Shown one piece after another: positions 9,196-17,915 of a stretch of 64,000 bases of DNA (position 1 is its first letter; every line of letters begins with the position of its first letter). The notes beneath the pieces are model-generated. The model made no database searches, was not told where the DNA came from, and worked only from the letters and a program-made list of their open reading frames with translations. The translations under genes and the position numbers were made by a program. The stretch lies in contig DATDPU010000148.1 in NCBI GenBank assembly GCA_035292585.1, positions 1-64,000 of the forward strand. The letters run 5' to 3'. This DNA comes from DASSFZ01 sp035292585 (GTDB lineage: Bacteria; Chloroflexota; Anaerolineae; Fen-1058).

Positions 9196-11330
9196 AGAAG
9201 CTTGCAGCTCTTTTCCTACTCGTCTCATTCGCCTGGGCTTCAACCGCCCTGGCCCAAAACACCTTCACCTTTACGGCCGTCGCCGACGCGCGGGTGCTGG
9301 AGTCGAACCCGACCACCAACTATGGCGCCCTGAGTCGGCTCGACGTGGATAGCCCCGGCCAAGAAAGCTACCTCCGCTTCACGGTGAGCGGGGTGAGCGG
9401 CGCGGTGCAGAGCGCCACGCTGCGGCTGTTCGTGAGCAGCGGCTCGACGAATGGGCCCTCGCTGTATCGCACCAGCGAGAGTTGGACGGAAACCGGGCTT
9501 ACCTGGAACAATCGGCCGGCGCCCACCAGCGGGGCGATTGCCGACGTCGACGCGATGGTGTCCAATGGCTGGGCAGAGTACAACGTCACCGCGCAGGTCA
9601 CCGGCAATGGCACGTACAGTTTTGTGTTGTTGCCCGACAGCACCGACGGCGTCAGGTTCGAGTCACGCGAAGGGAGTCCTCCGCCGCAGCTGGTGCTGAC
9701 CTTCGCTTCCGGGCCGACGCCCACGCCAACTCATACGCCGATTCCACCCACGCCGACCAATACGCCGACTAACACGTCAGTGCCGCCGACGCCGACGCCG
9801 ACCAATACGCCGACTAACACGTCAGTGCCGCCGACGCCGACACCGACCAACACACCAAGCAATACGCCGACACCAGGGCCTACTGCCACGCCGACCAACA
9901 CGCCGCTTCCGCCAACGCTGACTAACACGCCGACAAATACGCCCACACTCACGCCCACGCCCATCAGCACGGCGGTCAGCCTGGCGCCTGTGGCCGACGC
10001 GCGGGTGCTGGAGTCGAACCCGACCACCAACTACGGCGCCCTGAGTCGGCTCGACGTGGATAGCCCCGGCCAAGAAAGCTACCTCCGCTTCACGGTAACC
10101 GGGGTAAGCGGCGCGGTGCAGAGCGCCACGCTACGGCTGTTCGTGAGCAACGGCTCGACGAATGGGCCATCGCTGTACCGCACCAGCGACAGTTGGACGG
10201 AGACCGGGCTTACCTGGAACAATCGGCCGGCGCCCACCAGCGGGGCGATTGCCGACGTCGGCGCGATGGTGTCCAATAGCTGGGCGGAGTACAACGTCAC
10301 CGCGCAGGTTACCGGCAATGGCACGTACAGTTTTGTGTTGTTGCCCGACAGCACGGACGGCGTGACCATCAACTCACGCGAAGGGAGCTCTCCGCCGCAG
10401 CTGGTGCTGACCTTCGCTTCCGGGCCGACGCCCACGCCAACTCATACGTCGACGCCAGGCCCCACTAATACGCCGACCAATACGTCAACGCCAGGACCTT
10501 CTCCGACGCCGACCAACACACCAGTTTCTGGGGGCGTGGTATTCGTCGGGGCAGGAGATATCGCGGACTGTAGTCGGGTGCAGGACGAACAGACGGCTCA
10601 GTTGCTCGATAATATCCCGGGTGCCGTGTACACCGTCGGGGATAATGCCTACCCCAGTGGCTCGGCTGCTAACTTCAACAACTGTTATGAGCCTACCTGG
10701 GGCCGTCATAAGGCCCGGACCCGTCCAGCCGTCGGCGATAATGAATACTCTACTTCTGGGGCCTCAGGCCATTTCAATTACTTTGGTGCGGCCGCGGGTA
10801 ACCCGAATGAAGGCTATTACAGCTATAACGTTGGCAGTTGGCACATCATCGTCCTCAACAGCAATTGTTCACAGGTTGGCGGCTGTCGCCCGAATGACCC
10901 CCAGGGACAATGGCTTCAAGCTGACTTGGCGGCGAATCCGAGCGTGTGTACCCTGGCCATATTTCACGAGCCGCTGTTCAGCTCAAAGGGTGGTGATGCA
11001 GACCTGCGAGATTTTTGGGCGCCACTCTACGGGGCCGGCGCAGAAATCGTTCTGGGCGGTCACCGCCATATGTATGAGCGCTTCGCCCAGCAAAACCCGG
11101 ATGGGGCGGCGGATCCGGGGCGCGGCATTCGTCAATTCGTGGTGGGCACGGGTGGCTCGAGCCTTACCTCCTCTCCCAGTTCAGTTGCCCCCAACAGTCA
11201 GGTCAGAAACAACACGACTTATGGTGTTCTGAAGTTCACGCTGCATCCCAGCAGCTACGACTGGCAGTTCATTCCCATCGCCGGCCAGACGTTTACCGAT
11301 TCAGGAAGCGCCCAGTGTGTGACGCCATAG
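9192..11330 (+). CDS. Secreted protein: two CBM96 modules, Thr-Pro linkers, C-terminal metallophosphoesterase
   Basis: A 712-residue exported protein. The signal peptide (1-21) ends ALAQ. Two DNRLRE/CBM96 modules (about 25-172 and 260-410) are separated by Thr/Pro-rich linkers (about 175-255 and 415-445). The rest (about 449-705) is a calcineurin-like phosphoesterase: GAGDIADC, VGDNAYP, GDNEY, FHEPLFS and GGHRHMYER supply the usual Asp/Asn/His metal ligands. CBM96 binds polysaccharide in known cases, so the enzyme may be held on the polymer or cell wall. The substrate is unknown. It starts within the stop of the kinase gene (ATGA). Confidence 0.88.
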   Translation: MKKLAALFLLVSFAWASTALAQNTFTFTAVADARVLESNPTTNYGALSRLDVDSPGQESYLRFTVSGVSGAVQSATLRLFVSSGSTNGPSLYRTSESWTETGLTWNNRPAPTSGAIADVDAMVSNGWAEYNVTAQVTGNGTYSFVLLPDSTDGVRFESREGSPPPQLVLTFASGPTPTPTHTPIPPTPTNTPTNTSVPPTPTPTNTPTNTSVPPTPTPTNTPSNTPTPGPTATPTNTPLPPTLTNTPTNTPTLTPTPISTAVSLAPVADARVLESNPTTNYGALSRLDVDSPGQESYLRFTVTGVSGAVQSATLRLFVSNGSTNGPSLYRTSDSWTETGLTWNNRPAPTSGAIADVGAMVSNSWAEYNVTAQVTGNGTYSFVLLPDSTDGVTINSREGSSPPQLVLTFASGPTPTPTHTSTPGPTNTPTNTSTPGPSPTPTNTPVSGGVVFVGAGDIADCSRVQDEQTAQLLDNIPGAVYTVGDNAYPSGSAANFNNCYEPTWGRHKARTRPAVGDNEYSTSGASGHFNYFGAAAGNPNEGYYSYNVGSWHIIVLNSNCSQVGGCRPNDPQGQWLQADLAANPSVCTLAIFHEPLFSSKGGDADLRDFWAPLYGAGAEIVLGGHRHMYERFAQQNPDGAADPGRGIRQFVVGTGGSSLTSSPSSVAPNSQVRNNTTYGVLKFTLHPSSYDWQFIPIAGQTFTDSGSAQCVTP

Positions 11331-11385
11331 CCCAACCGGACGCCGGCGGCCAAATGACGACGCGGCGGACAAGAAAGGTAGCGAG

Positions 11386-12294
11386 ATGTCAAGCGAACTG
11401 AAGCCACCCATTATCATTCTTGGCAACACGCGTTCAGGCACGACGATCGTGCAGAGGGTAATCGCCACGCATCCGGATATCGTGGAATGGTATGAGCCTC
11501 GCACCCTGTGGCTCTATGCCGATCCTGGAAGACGACACGATGAGTTCGACGAAAGGGACGCGACCGACAAAGTCAAACGGTATATCCGGGAACAATTTCT
11601 GAAGTATCAGAAGCAGCACGGAAATTGCGTGGTCATGGAAAAGACGCCCGCAAATATTCTGAAAATTCCGTACGTGCGGGCGATCTTCCCTGAGGCGACC
11701 TACCTTTTCATGGTCAGGAATCCTTTTTCCTTTATCAGTTCCGTTGAGATGAAGTGGCAGGCCAATACTGTCTCAAGCAAGGGAATCGGCCGGCGTCTGA
11801 GGTCTACGCCCATCATCCAACTGCATCACTATGCCAGCCGCCTGATCATGCAACATCTCGAAAAACGAGTCTTGCGGCGCAAGTACCTGTCACTTTGGGG
11901 CCCGCGCTACCAGGGCATGGATCAGGACCTGAAAACGCACGATCTTCTAACGGTCATCGCCAGGCAGTGGTCTGTATGTTCGAGCCAGGCCGAGCAGGCT
12001 CTGGCCCGGTTTGATACCGGCCAGGTGTTGCGGTTAAGATACGAGGACTTTGTAGCAGACCCGATCTCCGACCTGGAGCGCATCTGCGCCCACTGCGGGT
12101 TGGCGATGACCCCCGACATGGTGAAGGCCGCAAACGAGTGGGTCAAACCCGATCGACAACTTAAATGGCAGCGGTTTGATCCGCGCGACCTGGCCCGAAT
12201 TCTTCCAGAGATTAGCGACGAGATGCAGCGACACGGCTACGAAGTTCCCCCGGAGATTGCCCAGGCCATACGGCTGAGCGAACCTGTGAGGTAA
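11386..12294 (+). CDS. PAPS-dependent sulfotransferase
   Basis: A cytoplasmic-type sulfotransferase of 302 residues. The 5'-phosphosulfate-binding loop is GNTRSGTT (13-20), and the 3'-phosphate-binding segment is RNPFSFISSVEMKW (about 111-124). LRLRYEDFVADP near residue 215 is typical of the Sulfotransfer_1/3 families. It would move a sulfate from PAPS to a hydroxyl, most likely of the polysaccharide or its lipid-linked precursor. The next gene, 3 bases downstream, is an ATP sulfurylase fusion, so making and using activated sulfate are coupled in one transcript. Confidence 0.9.
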   Translation: MSSELKPPIIILGNTRSGTTIVQRVIATHPDIVEWYEPRTLWLYADPGRRHDEFDERDATDKVKRYIREQFLKYQKQHGNCVVMEKTPANILKIPYVRAIFPEATYLFMVRNPFSFISSVEMKWQANTVSSKGIGRRLRSTPIIQLHHYASRLIMQHLEKRVLRRKYLSLWGPRYQGMDQDLKTHDLLTVIARQWSVCSSQAEQALARFDTGQVLRLRYEDFVADPISDLERICAHCGLAMTPDMVKAANEWVKPDRQLKWQRFDPRDLARILPEISDEMQRHGYEVPPEIAQAIRLSEPVR

Positions 12295-12297
12295 ACC

Positions 12298-14523
12298 ATG
12301 AACTTTCGCGATGTTCAACCGCAATTTAAGGTACTTGTGGACCAGCGACAGTCACGCCGGACCACGCCGGAAATTCTGTGTACGCTGGGACCGGCATCGC
12401 TTGACCGGCGAACGATTCAACGCCTCGAGCAGAGCGGTGCGACGCTGTTTCGCATCAATCTTTCTCACATCAAGCTGGTGGACTTGCCACGGATGATCCA
12501 GACGATTCGTGACGCGACGCAAGTCCCTATCTGCCTGGATACCGAGGGGGCGCAGGTCCGCACGGGCGACTTTGTCGACGGCAGCATCCATTTGCGCGAT
12601 AACACGGTGGTGCGGGTCCATTTCCGGCGCGTTCCCGCCGACGACAAGAACTTCAACTTATATCCCTCCGGTATTGCGACGCTCTTGCAGCTGGGAGACT
12701 TTGTCAGCATTGACTTCAATTCGGTTCTGGTACAGGTCATTGCCAAGGACAACGATTGCGTCTCGATGCGCGTGCTACAAGGCGGACTCGTGGGCCAGAA
12801 CAAGGCCGTCACGGTCGAGCGGGACATCCCGCTGCCGCCCTTAACGGACAAGGACCAGGCGGCCTTGAAGGTCGGCTGCGAAATGGGCCTGTCTCATTTC
12901 GCGCTCTCCTTTGCCAATCGCGGTGAGGATGTCCAGCAGCTGCGCCGCCTCGTTGGCGAGGGCGCCTTCATCATTTCCAAGATTGAATCGCGCAGCGGTC
13001 TGGAGAATCTCGAGGCGATCGCGGCGGCCTCGGACGCCCTGCTGATCGACCGGGGTGATCTGTCCAGGCAAATCCCCATCGAGTTGCTTCCTCAGACACA
13101 GAAGAGCGTGATCCAGCGCGCCCAGGCCGCCGGTCGTCGCGTCTATGTCGCCACCAACCTGCTCGAGTCGATGGTCTCGACGCCCACCCCCACGCGGGCC
13201 GAGGTCAACGACATTTACAACACGCTGGCGGATGGCGCCGATGGCCTGGTTCTCGCCGCCGAGACGACGATCGGCAAATATCCCATCCAGTGTGTGTCCA
13301 TGGTCAGTAAGGTCATCCGCGCCTTCCAACACGACGAGCCTGACGACGGCCAGTTTTATCCACTCAATGCCATCTCGCTGCTCATCGAGCCGCATGGGGG
13401 GCGGCTGGTGCACCGCGAAGCGGGTCCCGCCGACCTGGATGCTATCGAGCGTCTGCCGCGCCTGGCCATCCCCGAGCGGGAACTCATGGACTGCGAGCAG
13501 TTCGGCTACGGCACCTACTCCCCACTCACCGGGTTCATGACGCACGAAATGCTCGATTCGGTTCTGGATACGTACCGTCTGCCCGGCGGCGAAGTCTGGA
13601 CGTTGCCGATCCTGCTGCAAGTCAACTCGGCAGACATCGCCGCCATTTCGCTTGGGGAGCGCGTCGCCCTGACCGACGCACAGGGAATCGTTCACGCCCT
13701 GCTCGATGTTTCCGAGGTCTACCGCTACGATCTCGAAAGTCTCGCCGCGCGGATGTACGGGACGACCAGCCGCAATCATCCCGGCGTCGCCAGGCTGATG
13801 CGCCGGGGCGACTGCTTTTTGGGTGGCGATGTGACGCTCGTCCAACCGCTGGCCTCCCCCCTCCGGCATTACCTGCTCACGCCGACACAGACCCGCTTCA
13901 TCTTCACGCGGCTGGGCTGGTCGCAAGTCGTTGCGTTCCATAGTCGAAATCCGGCGCACCGCGGGCACGAGTCGATCCAGCTACAGGCCTTAGAGCGCAC
14001 CGGCGCAGATGGGATTTATATCAACCCCGTGACCGGGCCGAAAAAACCGGGTGACTTCTTGCCCGAGCCGATCCTGCTCAGTTACCAGACGCTGCTCGAG
14101 TTCGGCTGCTATCCGAAGGGCAAGGTCGTCCTGGGTAGTTTTTTCACCTATTCGCGCTACGCGGGACCGCGCGAGGCGGTCTTTACGGCGCTGTGTCGCA
14201 AGAACATGGGCTGCAGTCATTTCATCATCGGCCGCGACCATACGGGAGTCGGCAGTTTCTATCCTCCCAACGCCAATCGCGAGTTGTTTGAGTCCCTCGG
14301 CGACATGGGTGTCAAGCCCGTGTTCTTTGACACGGTGGGCTACAACAGCCAGACTGGCAACTACGAAGTCGATCAGGGTCAGCCGCTCTCGATGATCTCG
14401 GGCACCGAGGTACGCGAGACCCTGCGGGCCGACAGACGCCTGCCGGACTGGTTTATGCGCGACCTGGTTCAGGAAGTGCTGCTGGCGGAAATGAGAAGCG
14501 GCAAATCGATGTTCTACGAATAG
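12298..14523 (+). CDS. Pyruvate-kinase-like domain fused to ATP sulfurylase
   Basis: 741 residues in two parts. Residues about 24-345 match the A/B domains of pyruvate kinase: RINLSH, LDTEGAQVRTG (79-89, normally LDTKGPEIRT), IISKIES with the catalytic Lys near 227, RGDL near 252, VATNLLES and PTRAEVND. The B domain is short, the usual VDDG is replaced by IDFN, and the C-terminal allosteric domain is absent. Residues about 352-741 are a complete sulfate adenylyltransferase: HSRNPAHRGHE (547-557), GRDHTGVG (about 645) and MISGTEVRE. ATP sulfurylase makes APS and PPi from ATP and sulfate. The kinase-like half could regenerate ATP from PEP, or be regulatory. It starts 3 bases after the sulfotransferase. 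Confidence 0.92.
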   Translation: MNFRDVQPQFKVLVDQRQSRRTTPEILCTLGPASLDRRTIQRLEQSGATLFRINLSHIKLVDLPRMIQTIRDATQVPICLDTEGAQVRTGDFVDGSIHLRDNTVVRVHFRRVPADDKNFNLYPSGIATLLQLGDFVSIDFNSVLVQVIAKDNDCVSMRVLQGGLVGQNKAVTVERDIPLPPLTDKDQAALKVGCEMGLSHFALSFANRGEDVQQLRRLVGEGAFIISKIESRSGLENLEAIAAASDALLIDRGDLSRQIPIELLPQTQKSVIQRAQAAGRRVYVATNLLESMVSTPTPTRAEVNDIYNTLADGADGLVLAAETTIGKYPIQCVSMVSKVIRAFQHDEPDDGQFYPLNAISLLIEPHGGRLVHREAGPADLDAIERLPRLAIPERELMDCEQFGYGTYSPLTGFMTHEMLDSVLDTYRLPGGEVWTLPILLQVNSADIAAISLGERVALTDAQGIVHALLDVSEVYRYDLESLAARMYGTTSRNHPGVARLMRRGDCFLGGDVTLVQPLASPLRHYLLTPTQTRFIFTRLGWSQVVAFHSRNPAHRGHESIQLQALERTGADGIYINPVTGPKKPGDFLPEPILLSYQTLLEFGCYPKGKVVLGSFFTYSRYAGPREAVFTALCRKNMGCSHFIIGRDHTGVGSFYPPNANRELFESLGDMGVKPVFFDTVGYNSQTGNYEVDQGQPLSMISGTEVRETLRADRRLPDWFMRDLVQEVLLAEMRSGKSMFYE

Positions 14524-14575
14524 CGCCCCATGCTCAGGCAGCCGCAGAGCAGCCTATAAGGATTCGGAGAGAAAC

Positions 14576-15913
14576 TTGAATACACCTGTCCGCAACGCGC
14601 CTTCCGGCTTAAGTCTACGAGCCAATTTCTCATGGACATTCATCGGCAACACCGTTAATGCTGGTTCCTGGTTTTTAATGACAGCCGTGCTGGCCAAACT
14701 TGGCTCGCCTGAGCATGTCGGCCAGTTTGCGCTGGGGTTGGCGCTGACTGCGCCGATCTTCATGTTTGCTACTTTGCGCTTGCGCGATGTTCAGGCCACG
14801 GATCATAAGCAAGAGTATCTTTTTGGCGACTATTTCGCGATGCGCCTGATTACGACCGGCCTGGCCCTGCTGGCTGTGGTGGGGATGGTCGTCGTTTCAG
14901 GTTTCGAATTGGAAGTGTCGCTGGTTATACTGGCGACAGCGATGTCCAAAGCGGTGGAAGCGATTAGTGATGCTTTTTATGGCCTCTTCATGCAGCAGGA
15001 ACGATTGGACCGGATTGCCAAGTCCATGATCATCAAGGGACCGTTGTCGTTGCTCGGTCTTGGCCTCGGCTTTTATCTGACGGGCAGCGTTTTCTGGGGG
15101 GTGATCGGTTTGACTCTGGCGCGGGCGGTGATGACGGTAGGTTATGATATTCGAAACGCGACCTTGACTCTGAATCCAGCCGCGCAGCTAATGGGTCATA
15201 TCATTCCAAAAGATTTTCCGGGGCCGCGCTGGAATCGCGTCATCCTGACCAGATTGTTCTGGCTTACCTTACCCTTGGGCCTTGTAACCATGTTGATCTC
15301 ATTCAATGCCAATGTTCCCCGTTATTTCATCGAGGGATATCTGGGTGTGCATCTGCTCGGCATCTTTGCCGCCATAACCGCTTTCCAAAAGGCCGCCCCG
15401 ACGGTGGTACAGGCGCTGGGGCGCTCGGCCAGTCCGCGATTAGCCAAGTACTATGCCGCAGACAACATCAGGGCGTTTCGTAAACTCACGTTTCGACTCA
15501 TCGGGATTGGCGCCCTGTTAGGTAGCGCCGGACTCCTGGTCGCTTTGGTTGCCGGACGTGAACTTCTGACTTTGTTCTACGGAGCGGAGTACGCGCTGCC
15601 TGGACTGTTTGTCTTGGTCATGATAGACGCCGGACTCGACTACATATCAACGATGCTTCTTTTTGTCATCACCTCGGCCAGGTATCTGAGAGTACAGTTA
15701 CCCTTGTATCTGCTCACGACCGCTACCGTAGCTCTGGGTTGTTACCTACTCGTTCCGTCTAGCGGGTTGCAGGGAGCTGCTCTGGCCATCATTATTTCGG
15801 AGATTGTTCGGCTGGTGGGCAGTCTCGCTGTTGTTTGGCACGCGCTGCGTTCGCTCCACCGGCACTCCCGGACGCCGGCCCCCCAGATTTCAGCCTACAA
15901 ACTTCAGGGGTAG
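14576..15913 (+). CDS. Polysaccharide flippase of the Wzx/MATE-like type
   Basis: A 445-residue integral membrane protein with about 12 hydrophobic segments spread over the whole length and few long loops, as in the polysaccharide transporter families (PF01943/PF13440). Its role would be moving undecaprenyl-linked repeat units across the membrane to the polymerase encoded at 7005-8414. The TTG start follows CGGAGAG; no ATG fits better, since the N-terminal segment before the first helix would be lost. It is separated by 52 bases from the fusion gene and 6 bases from the next. Confidence 0.87.
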   Translation: MNTPVRNAPSGLSLRANFSWTFIGNTVNAGSWFLMTAVLAKLGSPEHVGQFALGLALTAPIFMFATLRLRDVQATDHKQEYLFGDYFAMRLITTGLALLAVVGMVVVSGFELEVSLVILATAMSKAVEAISDAFYGLFMQQERLDRIAKSMIIKGPLSLLGLGLGFYLTGSVFWGVIGLTLARAVMTVGYDIRNATLTLNPAAQLMGHIIPKDFPGPRWNRVILTRLFWLTLPLGLVTMLISFNANVPRYFIEGYLGVHLLGIFAAITAFQKAAPTVVQALGRSASPRLAKYYAADNIRAFRKLTFRLIGIGALLGSAGLLVALVAGRELLTLFYGAEYALPGLFVLVMIDAGLDYISTMLLFVITSARYLRVQLPLYLLTTATVALGCYLLVPSSGLQGAALAIIISEIVRLVGSLAVVWHALRSLHRHSRTPAPQISAYKLQG

Positions 15914-15919
15914 GTTTAA

Positions 15920-17452
15920 ATGCTAAAAGAGCCTTTTCCTACGCACCAGGAGATTACCTTGACCGCAACATTGGTCGATGGCCTCGTAGCTACCTTCAAT
16001 CGGGAAGAGATTGTGTATTGCCATTGGAAAAGTAACATTGATCTGGCCCAGGCCACGGCCGGCAAGACCGATCTCGATCTACTTGTCGATCGGAAATCGT
16101 TGGCGCCGGCGCTTACCATTCTTTCGCGTCTCGGATTCAAGGCCGCCGTTGCCCGCTGGGGAGCAAATCCGCCGAGTATCTGCCATTTTTACGGTCTCGA
16201 TCCAGACACCCACGCGCTGATTCATGTCCATCTTTTCACCCGGGTGCTCACGGGTGAATCCTATGTGAAAAGTCATCTGTTTCCTTTTGAGTCGATGCTG
16301 CTAGAGAATGCGACCTATTCTGATCGAATTCGGGTAACCTCCAAGCCGGCCGAGCTCGTCTTGTTTACTCTGCGAATGTTCGTCAAGTACGGCTCGTTGC
16401 TCGATCTCGTAGCTCTGCGGCGAAAGTCTGAGAGCCTCAGAGCAGAGGTCCGCTGGCTGCAAGACGGCGATGATCTGACCGAGGCGTTGTCCTTGTTGAA
16501 GCAACATTGCCCGGTGATAGACGAGCAATTGTTTGTCACGTGCGTTGAGACCCTCAATAGCCATCGTCCGCTCATTAGCAGAATGATATTGGCCCAACAA
16601 ATCCGGCGACGGCTTAAGGTGTATGCCAAGTACGCCTTTTTCAAGCGGCTCCTGGCCTATACTCAGGTGCTGTGGGCTGAAGTGCAGCGGCGTCTGGGAA
16701 CAAAACAGAAGAATAAGGTATTACGGGCAGGGGGGAGCGTCATTGCTTTTGTCGGCGCGGATGCAACCGGTAAATCCACGCTCGTCACAGAGACGGGGCG
16801 CTGGTTAGGTGATACGTTCACCGTCAACGTTATCCACACCGGCAAACCACCGTCATCCTGGTTGACAACCCCGGTCAATCTTGTCTTGCCGCTGGTTCGC
16901 CGCCTAACATCTTCACGCCGTGAGAAGCATCTTGAAAGTCAGACCGCCTCAAGCGGTTCGGAGCCGGCCTGGCACGAATTCAAGGGTCTGTCTTCTTTAC
17001 CCTATGCGTTGAGAGCCGTTACCCTGGCCTGGGATCGGCAGCGGCTCATACTCAAGGCCAGACGTCTGGCCGCAGAGGGTGAAATCATTGTCTGCGATCG
17101 CTATCCGTCAAGGATAACCGGGGCCATGGACAGTCCTCGGTTAGTGGAAGCGCCGCTCAAGAGGGGGCTGGTGGCGACAATCTATAATCGCCTGACCCGG
17201 CTTGAAGAACGACTTTACAGGCAAATTCCGCCCCCCGACATTGTCCTCAAGCTCAAGGTGTCACTCGCCACGGCCAAAAGACGAAATCGTGACCGCAACG
17301 CGCAAGATGGCGATGCTTACCTGGAAGGTCGTCACCGCCAGAGCCAGGAATGGCATATGCCTGGGACAAGGTATGTATACGATATAGATACCGAGCAATC
17401 TCTGAAAGAGACCATTCGTTGTGTCAAGCAGGCCATTTGGGAATCACTCTAG
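15920..17452 (+). CDS. Nucleotidyltransferase-like domain fused to a thymidylate-kinase-like domain
   Basis: 510 residues. The N-terminal half has CHWKSN (about 35-40) followed by KTDLDLLVDR, the paired Asp pattern of a minimal nucleotidyltransferase. The C-terminal half, from about residue 270, begins with the P-loop FVGADATGKST and has IVCDRYPS (DR motif) and an Arg-rich lid (AKRRNRDRN), like thymidylate kinases. Similar two-domain proteins occur in polysaccharide loci, but I know no established reaction. It could phosphorylate or nucleotidylate a sugar or non-sugar substituent. The stop codon TAG is part of the following repeat R2, so insertion may have set the C-terminus. Confidence 0.75.
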   Translation: MLKEPFPTHQEITLTATLVDGLVATFNREEIVYCHWKSNIDLAQATAGKTDLDLLVDRKSLAPALTILSRLGFKAAVARWGANPPSICHFYGLDPDTHALIHVHLFTRVLTGESYVKSHLFPFESMLLENATYSDRIRVTSKPAELVLFTLRMFVKYGSLLDLVALRRKSESLRAEVRWLQDGDDLTEALSLLKQHCPVIDEQLFVTCVETLNSHRPLISRMILAQQIRRRLKVYAKYAFFKRLLAYTQVLWAEVQRRLGTKQKNKVLRAGGSVIAFVGADATGKSTLVTETGRWLGDTFTVNVIHTGKPPSSWLTTPVNLVLPLVRRLTSSRREKHLESQTASSGSEPAWHEFKGLSSLPYALRAVTLAWDRQRLILKARRLAAEGEIIVCDRYPSRITGAMDSPRLVEAPLKRGLVATIYNRLTRLEERLYRQIPPPDIVLKLKVSLATAKRRNRDRNAQDGDAYLEGRHRQSQEWHMPGTRYVYDIDTEQSLKETIRCVKQAIWESL

Positions 17453-17578
17453 TGCTTCGACAACTTGAAGTTGCATAGTTCCTGCCGCAGTTGCAGTGCG
17501 CAGCCGCCCCGTGGGCCTGCGGCGGACGGCAGTGCAACTGCCGTCCCAACCCCGCAGAATTAGGCGGTCGGGGTACTA
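17449..17578 (+). repeat. Dispersed repeat R2, copy 2
   Basis: Bounded by CTAGTGCTTCGAC and GGTACTAG, with the same CCCCGCAGAATTAGGCGGTC block as copy 1 at 477-586. The left end supplies the stop codon of the kinase-fusion gene. It is followed without a gap by a third, diverged copy. Confidence 0.78.
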
Positions 17579-17712
17579 GTGCTTCGACAATTTGAAGTTG
17601 CGTAGTTCCCGCCGCAGTTCATTGCCTTCTAAAGAGGGCGGCGGCCTGCCGACGATCGCAGCGAAGAGGGTTGTGCCATCCGAACCCCGCAGAAGTAAGT
17701 GGTCAAGGGCTA
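17575..17712 (+). repeat. Dispersed repeat R2, copy 3 (diverged)
   Basis: It starts with CTAGTGCTTCGAC and GAAGTTGCGTAGTTCCCG, then departs from the other copies and returns at AACCCCGCAGAA. It shares the CTAG boundary with copy 2, so the two are in tandem. Confidence 0.6.
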
Positions 17713-17737
17713 AGTACCCTACCACAGGGAAAATGAC

Positions 17738-17868
17738 GGGTAGCTTAGCCCCTGGTGGGCGTCTGATGGGCACGAGTTTCGATGAGGCATTCGTCCTGGC
17801 CTACTCAACCAGGTAGTTTAGCCCCTGGTGGGCGTCTGACGGGCACGAGGCCCTACGCTACGCCCATC
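17738..17868 (+). repeat. Inverted-repeat element R3, copy 1 (doubled left half)
   Basis: A segment TTAGCCCCTGGTGGGCGTCT followed by GGGCACGAG appears twice (17738-17776 and 17812-17850) and is closed by CCCTACGCTACGCCCATC. Other members lie at 23449-23527, 33142-33288 and 61850-61912. Together with R2 it fills the 463-base gap before the glycosyltransferase gene; no gene is visible there. Confidence 0.65.
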
Positions 17869-17915
17869 AAAATCACTGTGGCGGAGCACTAGCGCCATGA
17901 GAAAGGAAACTAAAT

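Noticed and set aside
12841..13968. 375-codon minus-strand frame opposite the PK-ATP sulfurylase fusion
   Set aside because: Antisense of strongly conserved catalytic motifs on the plus strand; a high-GC artefact.
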